NCBI RefSeq assembly: GCF_002803845.1
Contig: NZ_CP024985.1
Coordinates: 4,464,001-4,528,000, forward strand
Length of the DNA: 64,000 nt
Source: Streptomyces lavendulae subsp. lavendulae
Lineage (GTDB): Bacteria > Actinomycetota > Actinomycetes > Streptomycetales > Streptomycetaceae
Reading direction: 5' to 3'
The notes under the pieces were generated by a model. That model did no database searches. It saw only the letters and a list, made by a program, of their open reading frames with translations, and was not told where the DNA came from. A program made the translations under genes and the position numbers. This document shows, one piece after another, positions 57,617 to 64,000 of the stretch (the stretch's first letter is position 1; every line of letters starts with the position of its first letter).

Positions 57617-58911
57617 CGCTTCTCTCCGATCCCGGTCGGTGCGGTCAAGGCCGTCGGTGCGGTCAGTTCGGTCACCGAGCAGGGTCCGGACAGCAGGGCG
57701 CGGGCGGCGGCGGACACCTCGGCGGGGGTCACCCGGGCCAGGTCGCCGGGGAGCGCGTCCGGGCCGGGGGCGGTGGGGAAGAGCAGCGCCGCACGGCCGA
57801 GGGAGACGCTGCGGGCGGTGAGGGAGTCGGCCCGGCGGTGGCAGGCCAGCAGCAGTGCGTTGAGGGCGCGGCGGTGCTCGGCCGGGTCGGCGGGGCGTTC
57901 GGCCAGTTCGGTCAGGACCTCCCGCCAGCCGTCGGCCGCCGCCTGCGGACCCGCTCCGGGGGCGGTCGCGAACTGCGCGAGGAGCAGGTCGGGTGCGGTA
58001 CCGCCGAGCCACTGGCCGTGGTAGCCGCAGGTGACAAGGGCGGAGACGATCCGCGGGTCGCGCCGGGTCAGGCGCGGCAGCCGGGTCCGGCCGAGGGTCT
58101 CGGCCAGGACGACCCGGGCGAGGTAGCCGCTCCGGTCGAGCACCGGGTCGGGCAGGGGGTGGCCCAGGGCGGCACCGCTGACGGGGGAAGGCAGCGGTGC
58201 CGTCCGGATCGTGGCCGGCGCGGCGGTGCGCGCCGGGGCGGGAGCGGGCGTGGAGGCGGGGGCGGGGGCGGGGGCGGGGCCGGTCGGGAGTCCGGCGAAG
58301 AACCGGTCCACCGAGGCCGCCACGCGGTCCGGGTCCGCCTCCCCCACCACCGAGAGCACCATGGCGTCCGGCCGGTAGTGGCGGCGGAAGAAGGCGTCCA
58401 CATCGGCGGTGGTCGCGCCCGCCAGCTCGGCGGCGGTGCCGAAAGCGTCCCGGCCGCCGGGGTGGAGGGCCGCGAGCGCCGCCTCCCAGACCCCGCCGGC
58501 CGCGGCCGCGCCGCGGATCTCCTCGGCGATCACGGAGGTCTCCGTACGCAGCACGGACTCCGTGGGGGCGAAGGTGAGCAGGCGCCGCGCCTCCCACTCC
58601 AGGACCTCGGTGAGCATCCCGGCGGGCACGGTGGTGTGGAAGACGGTGTGGTCGCGGTGGGTCTCGGCGTTGCAGACCCCGCCCGCGCCCTCGACGCGGG
58701 CGACGTGGCCGCCGTCCGGGCCGTCGGAGGCCGCCGCGCGCGGGAACATCAGGTGCTCGACCAGGTGGGCCGTGCCGTGCAGGCCCGCCGGGTCCGCGTC
58801 GCCGCCCACCGCCACCGTCAGCGCGACGGAGACGAGGCCGGCGCCGGGCCGCGGTTCCACCGACAGCCCGAGGCCGTTGGGCAGCCGGCCGCCGTAGGGG
58901 CTCGTGCTCAT
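57613..58911 (-). CDS. M16-family zinc metallopeptidase, catalytic subunit
   Basis: 432 residues. The zinc motif HLVEH is at residues 49-53 in GLHGTAHLVEHLMFP, with ETSVIAEEIRG providing the probable third ligand. N-terminal MSTSPYGGRLPNGLGLSVEPRPG matches the start of an M16 domain. ATG 58911 overlaps the upstream methyltransferase stop by ATGA. It should cleave the leader peptide with the help of the non-catalytic partner at 56315. A role inside this RiPP operon is inferred from position. Confidence 0.93.
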   Translation of the reverse strand: MSTSPYGGRLPNGLGLSVEPRPGAGLVSVALTVAVGGDADPAGLHGTAHLVEHLMFPRAAASDGPDGGHVARVEGAGGVCNAETHRDHTVFHTTVPAGMLTEVLEWEARRLLTFAPTESVLRTETSVIAEEIRGAAAAGGVWEAALAALHPGGRDAFGTAAELAGATTADVDAFFRRHYRPDAMVLSVVGEADPDRVAASVDRFFAGLPTGPAPAPAPASTPAPAPARTAAPATIRTAPLPSPVSGAALGHPLPDPVLDRSGYLARVVLAETLGRTRLPRLTRRDPRIVSALVTCGYHGQWLGGTAPDLLLAQFATAPGAGPQAAADGWREVLTELAERPADPAEHRRALNALLLACHRRADSLTARSVSLGRAALLFPTAPGPDALPGDLARVTPAEVSAAARALLSGPCSVTELTAPTALTAPTGIGEKR

Positions 58912-59777
58912 GCCAGCGGCCGGAACACGGAGACGCACATCTTGCGGCCGTCACCGCCGTCGAAGGGCTGCTCCTGCCAGCCGGAGTAGCGGGCGACCAG
59001 CTCCAGGCGGGCGATGGCCGCCAGCAGGTCCAGCTCGCTCGGCCACAGGTAGCGCATCACCGTGGACGAGGACTTGGGAGCGGCGCCGTCCAGGAAGAGC
59101 GTGCTGTTGAGCAGCATGTTCTGGGAGGCGGGGAGCACCTCCAGGGATTCGATGACCACGCCGCGGGTGCCGGCCGGGCGGGTGGTGACGTCGGCCTTGC
59201 GCTGGACGTGGTGGTCGCTCGGGTCGAAGGTCTCGATCACCACGTGGCCGTCCGCCGCCGTGTGCCGGGCGATCGCGTGCATCATCGCGATCTGCTCGTC
59301 GACCGTCATCGCGCAGCACAGCACGTTGAACGGGGCCAGCACCACGTCGAAGGTCCGCTCCAGGTCGAGCCGGACGAGGTCGCCGAGGACCGGGGTGATC
59401 CGGCCCTCGGGGTCCTTCTCGGCGAGGCGGGCGAGCATGGCCTCGGACGTTTCCACGCCGTGGACCCGGAAGCCGTGGTCGGCGAGGGGCAGGGCGACGC
59501 GGCCGGTGCCGACGCCGAGCTCCAGGACGCTCGCGCCGGGCTTGGTGAGGGTGACCAGGTACTCGGCGATCTCGGGGGTGCCTGGGTAGATGTCGTCGTA
59601 CACGTCGGCGAGGGCGTCGCTGTAGGCCGTGGTGATGGCCGTGCCGAGCCCGCTCGCGTCCGCGGGGGCGGTGACCGCCCCGTCCGCCGCCGCCTCGTCC
59701 GCCGCCGCCTCGTCCGCCGCCGCCTCGTCCGCCGCCGCCCCGTCCGCCACCGTCTCGGCCGTCGTCGTCTCGCTCAT
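58908..59777 (-). CDS. SAM-dependent methyltransferase
   Basis: 289 residues. The first 40 residues have Asp/Glu/Ala repeats (ADEAA units), then a class I Rossmann fold: SVLELGVGTGRVALPLADHG (motif I, about residues 85-105), ETFDPSDHH and VVLAPFNVLCCAMT. In lexapeptide the corresponding enzyme makes an N-terminal N,N-dimethyl residue, so this is the likely cap-forming enzyme. The repeat region is not part of the catalytic core. It lies one base downstream of the HopA1 gene. Confidence 0.88.
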   Translation of the reverse strand: MSETTTAETVADGAAADEAAADEAAADEAAADGAVTAPADASGLGTAITTAYSDALADVYDDIYPGTPEIAEYLVTLTKPGASVLELGVGTGRVALPLADHGFRVHGVETSEAMLARLAEKDPEGRITPVLGDLVRLDLERTFDVVLAPFNVLCCAMTVDEQIAMMHAIARHTAADGHVVIETFDPSDHHVQRKADVTTRPAGTRGVVIESLEVLPASQNMLLNSTLFLDGAAPKSSSTVMRYLWPSELDLLAAIARLELVARYSGWQEQPFDGGDGRKMCVSVFRPLA

Positions 59778-59778
59778 G

Positions 59779-60807
59779 TCAGTTCCCCTCCGTCGTGGAG
59801 ATGTTGTTCTGGGGGTTCAGCGGGTCGATCCCCGCCGCGCGGAATTCCCGCGCCACGTGTTCCTCCAGGGAGCCCTCCGGGGAGTCCCCCTGTCGGCCGT
59901 CGGCCGCCACGGCGTGGTCGACCAGGGCCGTGGCCAGCGCGAAGCTGCGGTGCTGCCCGAAGCTCATGCCGCTCTGGCCCGGCCGCGGGTCGCGCGGGTC
60001 CCACGCGGCGGCCACGCCCGGCGCGAGGCGTTCGGTGAACAGCGAGGTGTCCGCGCCCCGTCCGGGCAGGTCCCGGACCGCCTCGACCACGGCCCGCTCG
60101 CCCGGCTCGTGGTCGCCGTGCAGGTAGACGACGAGACCGTCGCGGCGCGGGAAGTCGTCCGGGTCGGACAGCGCCTTCGCGTGGTACAGCGCGCCCGCAC
60201 CCTCCAGGGCGGCGAGCGTGGCCGCCCACAGGCCGGCCGCGGCGTCCCCGTCCAGGGCGTGCAGGAAGAGCCGGCGGATCGGCCCGGCCGGGCGGGGCAG
60301 GGCGCGCGAGCCCATCACGTAGAAGAAGCCGGGCGACAGGGCGGGCCGGGCGGCCTCCAGTGCCAGTTCCACGATGTCCCCGGGCCGCGGCCCGTCCCCG
60401 TCCCCGGACCCTGACCCGGCCCCGATGAGCCGGTCGGCGGGTACCCGGGCGGTGATGTCCGGGAGGCGTACGAGGAGCTGGTCGCCGCCCTCCCGGCGCA
60501 GCACCTCGATCAGCCGGGCCCGGGTCGGGGTCCAGGCGTGCGGGACCCCGGCCGCCAGCCGCTCCTCCAGGCCCGCGTCGCGCAGGCTGCGCCGGGGCGC
60601 GCCGCCGGACTCCCGGCGGTGCTCGCCGTTGCCCGCGTGGAACTCCTCGTACAGCGCGTTGGACAGGCGCCCGCGCAGGTCGCGGGGGCTCTCGGCGGTG
60701 AACTCGCGTCCGGCGACCGTGGCGTGGAGCCCGTCGGCCCGTACGGAGACCAGGTCGAGGGCGGCGGCCAGCCTCGGGGCGAGGACGCGCGTGGCGGTGA
60801 GGGTCAT
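59779..60807 (-). CDS. HopA1-domain lyase (LxmY-like)
   Basis: 342 residues. HopA1 (type III effector) domain features: FYVMGSRALP, then GALYHAKALSDPDDFPRRDGLVVYL and GQHRSFALATALVDHAV. In class V lanthipeptides and thioamitides HopA1-domain proteins act with APH-like kinases to eliminate phosphorylated Ser/Thr to give dehydroamino acids. ATG 60807 overlaps the preceding kinase stop by ATGA. It lies directly after the kinase gene, the expected order. Function is by family and context. Confidence 0.85.
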   Translation of the reverse strand: MTLTATRVLAPRLAAALDLVSVRADGLHATVAGREFTAESPRDLRGRLSNALYEEFHAGNGEHRRESGGAPRRSLRDAGLEERLAAGVPHAWTPTRARLIEVLRREGGDQLLVRLPDITARVPADRLIGAGSGSGDGDGPRPGDIVELALEAARPALSPGFFYVMGSRALPRPAGPIRRLFLHALDGDAAAGLWAATLAALEGAGALYHAKALSDPDDFPRRDGLVVYLHGDHEPGERAVVEAVRDLPGRGADTSLFTERLAPGVAAAWDPRDPRPGQSGMSFGQHRSFALATALVDHAVAADGRQGDSPEGSLEEHVAREFRAAGIDPLNPQNNISTTEGN

Positions 60808-61955
60808 CGGGAGCTCCCGGAAGGAGTGTCGAGCCGCAGCGTGGCGACGGCTCCGGACGGGTTGAGCAGCAGGACCCGTCCGATGCCGGCCGCCGCGCGG
60901 GCGACGGGGCTGAGGACGGCGTGCGCCTGGGCGGTGGCGATCAGCCGGTCGTACATGTGCCAGCCGGCGAAGCCGACGGCCCGCTCGGCCAGTCCGGCGT
61001 CGGGGGCCCGGCATTCGAGGTAGCCCTGCCAGAAGGCGGCGATGCGCGGGGTGTGACGGCGCAGGCTGGCCGAGCCGCGCCCGACGATCTCCTCGTGGGT
61101 GAGGTCGAAGCCGAGGACGGGGGCCGCCGCGCCCGGGTCGCCGGTCGGGGCGAAGACGGAGTAGGTGGCCTGGAAGAGCCACTCGCCGATGAACGCGCCG
61201 ACGTCGCGCGCCGGGTCGGCGATCCGGAACTCCTCCCAGTCGCACAGGTAGAGCGTGCCCTCGTGGTGGATGAACTGGTCGAAGCGCAGGTCGCAGTGGG
61301 CGGGGGTGCGCGGCGAGGCCTGTTCCCGCGCGCGCAGCAGGTGCAGCGCGGCGACGACCTCGGCGTCGTCCTGGACCAGCTTCCAGGCGGCGATCTGCGC
61401 CATGCTGCGGTCGGGCAGGGCGCTCCAGGGGAAGCCCTCCAGCCAGGCCAGGGGCGGCAGCGGCGCCTCGCCGGTGTCCACGCCCGCGCCGTCCGCGTCC
61501 AGTGCGTGGAGGGTGGCGACGGCGCGTCCGGCCTCGCGGCACATCTCCTCGTCGAAGCCGCCGTCCAGGGCGACCTCGGAGCCGGAACGGGCGCCGGGCA
61601 GCAGGCGGTAGGCGTTGAGGGCGGCGCCCTCGTGGGCGCCGAGGTGGGCGGGGGAGCGGAGCGGGGAGCCGGCGGGCAGCCGGCCGGAGAGGGCCTCGTA
61701 GGCGAGGGTGCGGTCGAGTTCGGGGCTGCTGCCGTCGGGGGCGCGGGCGACCGTCTTGACGAAGACCTGGTCTCCGCTGGTCGTCGTACCCGCCCAGTTG
61801 TCGTTGCGGCCGCCGAAGGCGGTGAGTCCGTCCGGGACGAAGCTGCCGAGGCCCAGCCGGTCCAGCAGTTCGGCCACCTCGGGAACGGTGTCCAGTTCCG
61901 TGGGCTGGTACCGCAGCAGCGCGGGCTGCCGCTCGGTCGGGGTCGCTGTAGTCAT
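60804..61955 (-). CDS. APH-like kinase (LxmK-like)
   Basis: 383 residues. Protein-kinase-like aminoglycoside phosphotransferase fold: VFVKTVA (Lys 67) in the N-lobe, EALSG, the catalytic loop HCDLRFDQF (residues 220-228, with Gln in place of the usual Asn) and CDWEEF (Asp 239) as the metal site. It probably phosphorylates Ser/Thr of the precursor as the first dehydration step. ATG 61955 overlaps the preceding stop by ATGA and is followed by the overlapping lyase gene. Confidence 0.87.
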   Translation of the reverse strand: MTTATPTERQPALLRYQPTELDTVPEVAELLDRLGLGSFVPDGLTAFGGRNDNWAGTTTSGDQVFVKTVARAPDGSSPELDRTLAYEALSGRLPAGSPLRSPAHLGAHEGAALNAYRLLPGARSGSEVALDGGFDEEMCREAGRAVATLHALDADGAGVDTGEAPLPPLAWLEGFPWSALPDRSMAQIAAWKLVQDDAEVVAALHLLRAREQASPRTPAHCDLRFDQFIHHEGTLYLCDWEEFRIADPARDVGAFIGEWLFQATYSVFAPTGDPGAAAPVLGFDLTHEEIVGRGSASLRRHTPRIAAFWQGYLECRAPDAGLAERAVGFAGWHMYDRLIATAQAHAVLSPVARAAAGIGRVLLLNPSGAVATLRLDTPSGSSR

Positions 61956-62917
61956 GACACTCCCTGGGGGACCGCTCTGCGGCCCTCCTCGTCGATCAGC
62001 TCGGCGGTAAAGGCGATGTAGCCCAGGAGTTCGTCGTCCCACCCCCGGTAGGTCGCGAAGTCCTGCATGTGTGTGACGACCCGCAGGACGGCGGACCGTC
62101 CGACGAGCACCGGGTCGGGGCCGGGCCCGTAGGCGTCCAGCAGCAGCCGCTGGAGGCCGGCCGGGTTCTGGTGCGGGGTGGTCCAGGCCAGCTCCACGAG
62201 CTCGCCGAGCAGCCACCCCAGGTCCAGCTCGGGCCGCCCGACGGCCAGGTCCTCGCCGGTCAGCAGCGCCACCCGGCCCCGGCTCAGGGGCGGTACCAGC
62301 GCGCCGAGCGAGGCCCAGCCGTGGATCAGCGCCCGGCCGTCCTCGGGGTGCGGGGCCGCCGCGAGGTCCGGGGCGAGGTCGTCCGCCCAGCCGAGCAGCC
62401 GCTCCATCCGATCCGGGCCCCAGCAGGCCAGAGCCCGTTCGCGCAGCTCACCGCTCCCGTGGGCCCAGTCCCGCAGCCGGCCCAGCCCCGGCGGGGCACC
62501 GAGCGGCGGCTCCCCGGGCGGGGGAGCCGGTACGGCGTGCAGCGCGCGCAGGGCGCGGGCCGCCGAAGCCAGGGAATGGGCCACGAGCGCACGGGCCTGG
62601 GGCCGGAAGTCCCGCAGCCAGGCCGCGGCGGAGGCCGCCCCAGCGACCCGGTGCAGCAGACCCGCTCCGGCCCGTTCGGGGACCGTCAGCAGCGCCGCGC
62701 CGGTGTCGTCGGGGAGCCGGGGCACCAGGTGCGCGGCGGGCGCGAGCAGCGGTCCGCGCACCTGCGCGCCCGGCCCCTGCCACCACAGGAAGCCGCCGTC
62801 GGGCGCGCGCAGCACCCGGGTGGTCTGGAGCTCCGTCCCGTACTCCGCGACCACGTCGGGGCCGGACGGCTCGGGGAGCGCCGGGGCCGGGGCGGTAGTG
62901 GCGGTCGCGGCGGTCAC
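61952..62917 (-). CDS. APH-fold pseudokinase (LxmX-like)
   Basis: 321 residues. The C-terminal part follows the kinase fold (ALIHGWASLGALVPP near 197-211 where HGD would be; GRPELDLGWLLGELVELAW near 228-246 where the metal-binding Asp region should be). The catalytic Asp is replaced (H199-G200-W201) and the DFD-like motif is weak, so it is probably a non-catalytic member. It may be the third subunit of the dehydratase/cyclase complex. GTG 62917 overlaps the decarboxylase stop by GTGA. Confidence 0.72.
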   Translation of the reverse strand: MTAATATTAPAPALPEPSGPDVVAEYGTELQTTRVLRAPDGGFLWWQGPGAQVRGPLLAPAAHLVPRLPDDTGAALLTVPERAGAGLLHRVAGAASAAAWLRDFRPQARALVAHSLASAARALRALHAVPAPPPGEPPLGAPPGLGRLRDWAHGSGELRERALACWGPDRMERLLGWADDLAPDLAAAPHPEDGRALIHGWASLGALVPPLSRGRVALLTGEDLAVGRPELDLGWLLGELVELAWTTPHQNPAGLQRLLLDAYGPGPDPVLVGRSAVLRVVTHMQDFATYRGWDDELLGYIAFTAELIDEEGRRAVPQGVS

Positions 62918-63507
62918 GGGCCGGTCCCCTTCGCGCGGCCGCCGCCGGACCGGGCGAGGCAGAGGTCGTACAGCTCGTTGAGCGGCGCGGAGCCGCCGTC
63001 CTCCAGCTCTCCCGTACTGGCGCTCACCGCGGGGACCGTGGGCGCGAGGACCACCCCGGGCCGGTTCCGCAGCACGTCCAGGTGGCCCCGTACGACGGGG
63101 CTCTTGTGCGCGGCGGGCGGCAGGGACGGGGCGACGCCCACGAGGGCGCCGGTGGACTGGAGGGCGAGCAGCAGGGGGGTGTCGGTGATGCCGAGGGCGA
63201 GGCGGCTCACGAAATGCAGGGTGGCCGGGTGCACCAGTACGAGATCGGCCCAGCGCGCCAGTTCGACGTGGGGTACGTCGACTCCGGAGAATTCGCTCCA
63301 GTCGTCGATGAACACCGCCTTGCCGGACAGCACGGCGAGCGCGTCGGCGGACACGAAACGCAAGGCCGAACGGGTCAGCGCGACACGGATCTCGTCCTCC
63401 GGGTGCGCATTGCCCATCCAGTTGATCCAGAAGGGGAGAAAGGCCACCCCGAGGGCGCCGGTTCCCACGATGAGCACACGCCGCGGTCCGGCGTCCGGAA
63501 CGTCCAT
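62914..63507 (-). CDS. HFCD flavoprotein Cys decarboxylase (LxmD/CypD-like)
   Basis: 197 residues. N-terminal FMN-binding GTGALGVAFLPFWINWM and the substrate-loop segment VHPATLHFVSRLALGITDTP, with LALQSTGALVGVAP, match the HFCD family (EpiD, CypD). It oxidatively decarboxylates the C-terminal Cys of the precursor to give an enethiol for aminovinyl-cysteine formation. The precursors here end in Cys, as needed. ATG 63507 is preceded by AGGAGGAG. First enzyme gene of the operon. Confidence 0.9.
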   Translation of the reverse strand: MDVPDAGPRRVLIVGTGALGVAFLPFWINWMGNAHPEDEIRVALTRSALRFVSADALAVLSGKAVFIDDWSEFSGVDVPHVELARWADLVLVHPATLHFVSRLALGITDTPLLLALQSTGALVGVAPSLPPAAHKSPVVRGHLDVLRNRPGVVLAPTVPAVSASTGELEDGGSAPLNELYDLCLARSGGGRAKGTGP

Positions 63508-63566
63508 GTCTCCTCCTCTCGGGCTGCTACGGGGCGCGCGGACCCGGAGGTCACGACGCGCCGGGG

Positions 63567-63612
63567 CCGGCCGGCCGCCCCGCGGCGGACTGCGCCGCGG
63601 TGGACCGGCCGG
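63567..63612 (-). terminator. hairpin between the precursor and the enzyme genes
   Basis: Left arm 63567-63585 and right arm 63595-63612 form an 18-19 bp GC-rich stem with small mismatches and a 9-nt loop. It lies between the first precursor stop (63633) and the decarboxylase start (63507). It is a probable attenuator that limits read-through so precursor exceeds enzyme. Confidence 0.72.
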
Positions 63613-63632
63613 TCCCCGATGTCACGCTGCGA

Positions 63633-63848
63633 TCAGCACTTCTTCTCGACGGTCTTCGCCGCGAGCGAGCCGAGGGCGGCGGCGCAGGCCTGCGAGGAGC
63701 GGGCGGAGATGACGGTGGCCTGGATCGCCCACGGCACGGTGGGGCTGAAGGCCGGACCGGCGGTGGCGCCGTCGTGCAGGCCCAGCTCCTCGGCGGAGGT
63801 GTAGGCGGTGTAGCCGTCGAACAGGTCCTTCTCGGTGACGTTCTGCAT
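63633..63848 (-). CDS. class V lanthipeptide precursor peptide 1
   Basis: 71 residues, no signal peptide. A 33-residue acidic leader (MQNVTEKDLFDGYTAYTSAE then ELGLHDGATAGPA) is followed by a core that, if cut before Phe 34, is 38 residues long: it begins FSPTVPWAIQATVISARSSQ and ends ACAAALGSLAAKTVEKKC. The core has five Ser, three Thr and two Cys, one at the very C-terminus; the latter suits the decarboxylase and the former suit dehydration and ring formation. ATG 63848 follows AGGGAT. An in-frame earlier start is unlikely to be used. Confidence 0.9.
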   Translation of the reverse strand: MQNVTEKDLFDGYTAYTSAEELGLHDGATAGPAFSPTVPWAIQATVISARSSQACAAALGSLAAKTVEKKC

Positions 63849-63878
63849 GGTGTGATCCCTACTGCGTGGGGTGGATGA

Positions 63879-63899
63879 CGCCGGCCCGGTCGGCCGGCG
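63879..63899 (-). repeat. small hairpin between the two precursor genes
   Basis: CGCCGGCC (63879-63886) and GGCCGGCG (63892-63899) form a perfect 8-bp stem with a 5-nt loop in the 95-bp gap upstream of the first precursor. It may act as an attenuator or stabiliser between the duplicates. Confidence 0.6.
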
Positions 63900-63943
63900 G
63901 CGGTGCGGTCGTACGGTCGTGCGGTCCTGCCGAGGGGCAGTGA

Positions 63944-64000
63944 TCAGCACTTCTTCTCGACGGTCTTCGCGGCGAGCGAGCCGAGGGCGGCGGCGCAGGC
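63944..64000 (-). CDS. class V lanthipeptide precursor peptide 2 (only the last 18 residues in window)
   Basis: The window ends inside this gene, and only the C-terminal ACAAALGSLAAKTVEKKC and stop are visible. They are identical in protein to the first precursor and differ by one base over 57. The 5' part lies beyond the right edge. A second precursor copy upstream of the first is therefore certain in its C-terminus but the leader and full core are unseen. Confidence 0.88.
   Translation of the reverse strand, partial: ACAAALGSLAAKTVEKKC

Noticed and set aside
53635..64000. Linaridin or thioamitide assignment for the RiPP cluster
   Set aside because: The Cys decarboxylase, APH kinase and HopA1 lyase are shared with those classes, but there is no LinL/CypL-type or YcaO/TfuA gene in the visible part. 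The kinase-lyase plus pseudokinase, M16 pair and F420-type reductase fit class V lanthipeptides better.

Overview
This window is high-GC actinobacterial DNA, almost certainly a Streptomyces chromosome. Codon third positions are nearly all G or C, and GTG or TTG starts and 4-bp ATGA/GTGA gene overlaps are common. The gene families are typical of the genus: an XRE (DUF5753)/DUF397/ATPase set, SpoIIE-type phosphatase, TerF-like vWA protein, PhoX, HelR and a SigB-family sigma factor. A perfect parS site (24553-24568) and aspS suggest a position in the core chromosome not far from oriC. That placement is an inference.

Layout. 1-14 kb is housekeeping: M18 aminopeptidase (cut by the left edge), FadE5-like acyl-CoA dehydrogenase, an F420/NADP reductase-like gene divergent from an HxlR regulator, the XRE/DUF397/ATPase set, pirin, an AI-2E-type permease, a PAS-GAF-SpoIIE-ATPase protein and aspS. 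14-27 kb holds a TerF-like protein with a long Ala/Glu/Pro tract, PhoX behind a PHO box, a lipoprotein plus histidine kinase with no response regulator, an FUSC-type membrane protein, a small secreted protein whose gene contains parS, a degenerate sortase and a PucR-type regulator. 27-38 kb has cobalt transport genes cbtB-cbtA under a cobalamin riboswitch, uricase, a class III aminotransferase, a SigB-family sigma factor facing an anti-sigma-like ATPase, a TetR/aldo-keto reductase pair and a lipoprotein. 38-46 kb holds membrane proteins, helR preceded by a rifamycin-associated element, two alpha/beta hydrolases and a TetR regulator. 46-48.2 kb is a three-gene group resembling type VII secretion substrates plus a lipoprotein.

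Two accessory loci follow. The first (48.4-53.6 kb, plus strand) is a compact five-gene run: a protein resembling DUF3830/cucumopine synthase, a flavin-dependent amine oxidoreductase, a NodU/CmcH-type O-carbamoyltransferase, an SRPBCC protein and a histidine phosphatase. It has no PKS or NRPS and I do not recognise its product.

The second (53.6 kb to beyond the right edge, minus strand) is a class V lanthipeptide (lexapeptide-type) cluster. Two nearly identical precursor genes, the second cut by the window edge, are followed by genes that overlap almost throughout: flavoprotein Cys decarboxylase, APH-fold pseudokinase, APH-like kinase, HopA1-domain lyase, methyltransferase, two M16 peptidase subunits and an F420-dependent (LLM class) reductase, then an ABC transporter pair. 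The kinase and lyase would dehydrate Ser/Thr, the decarboxylase would make a C-terminal aminovinyl-cysteine, the methyltransferase would cap the N-terminus, the M16 pair would remove the leader, the reductase could make D-Ala from dehydroalanine, and the ABC pair would export the product. No LanB, LanC, LanM, LanKC or LanL gene is visible in the window.
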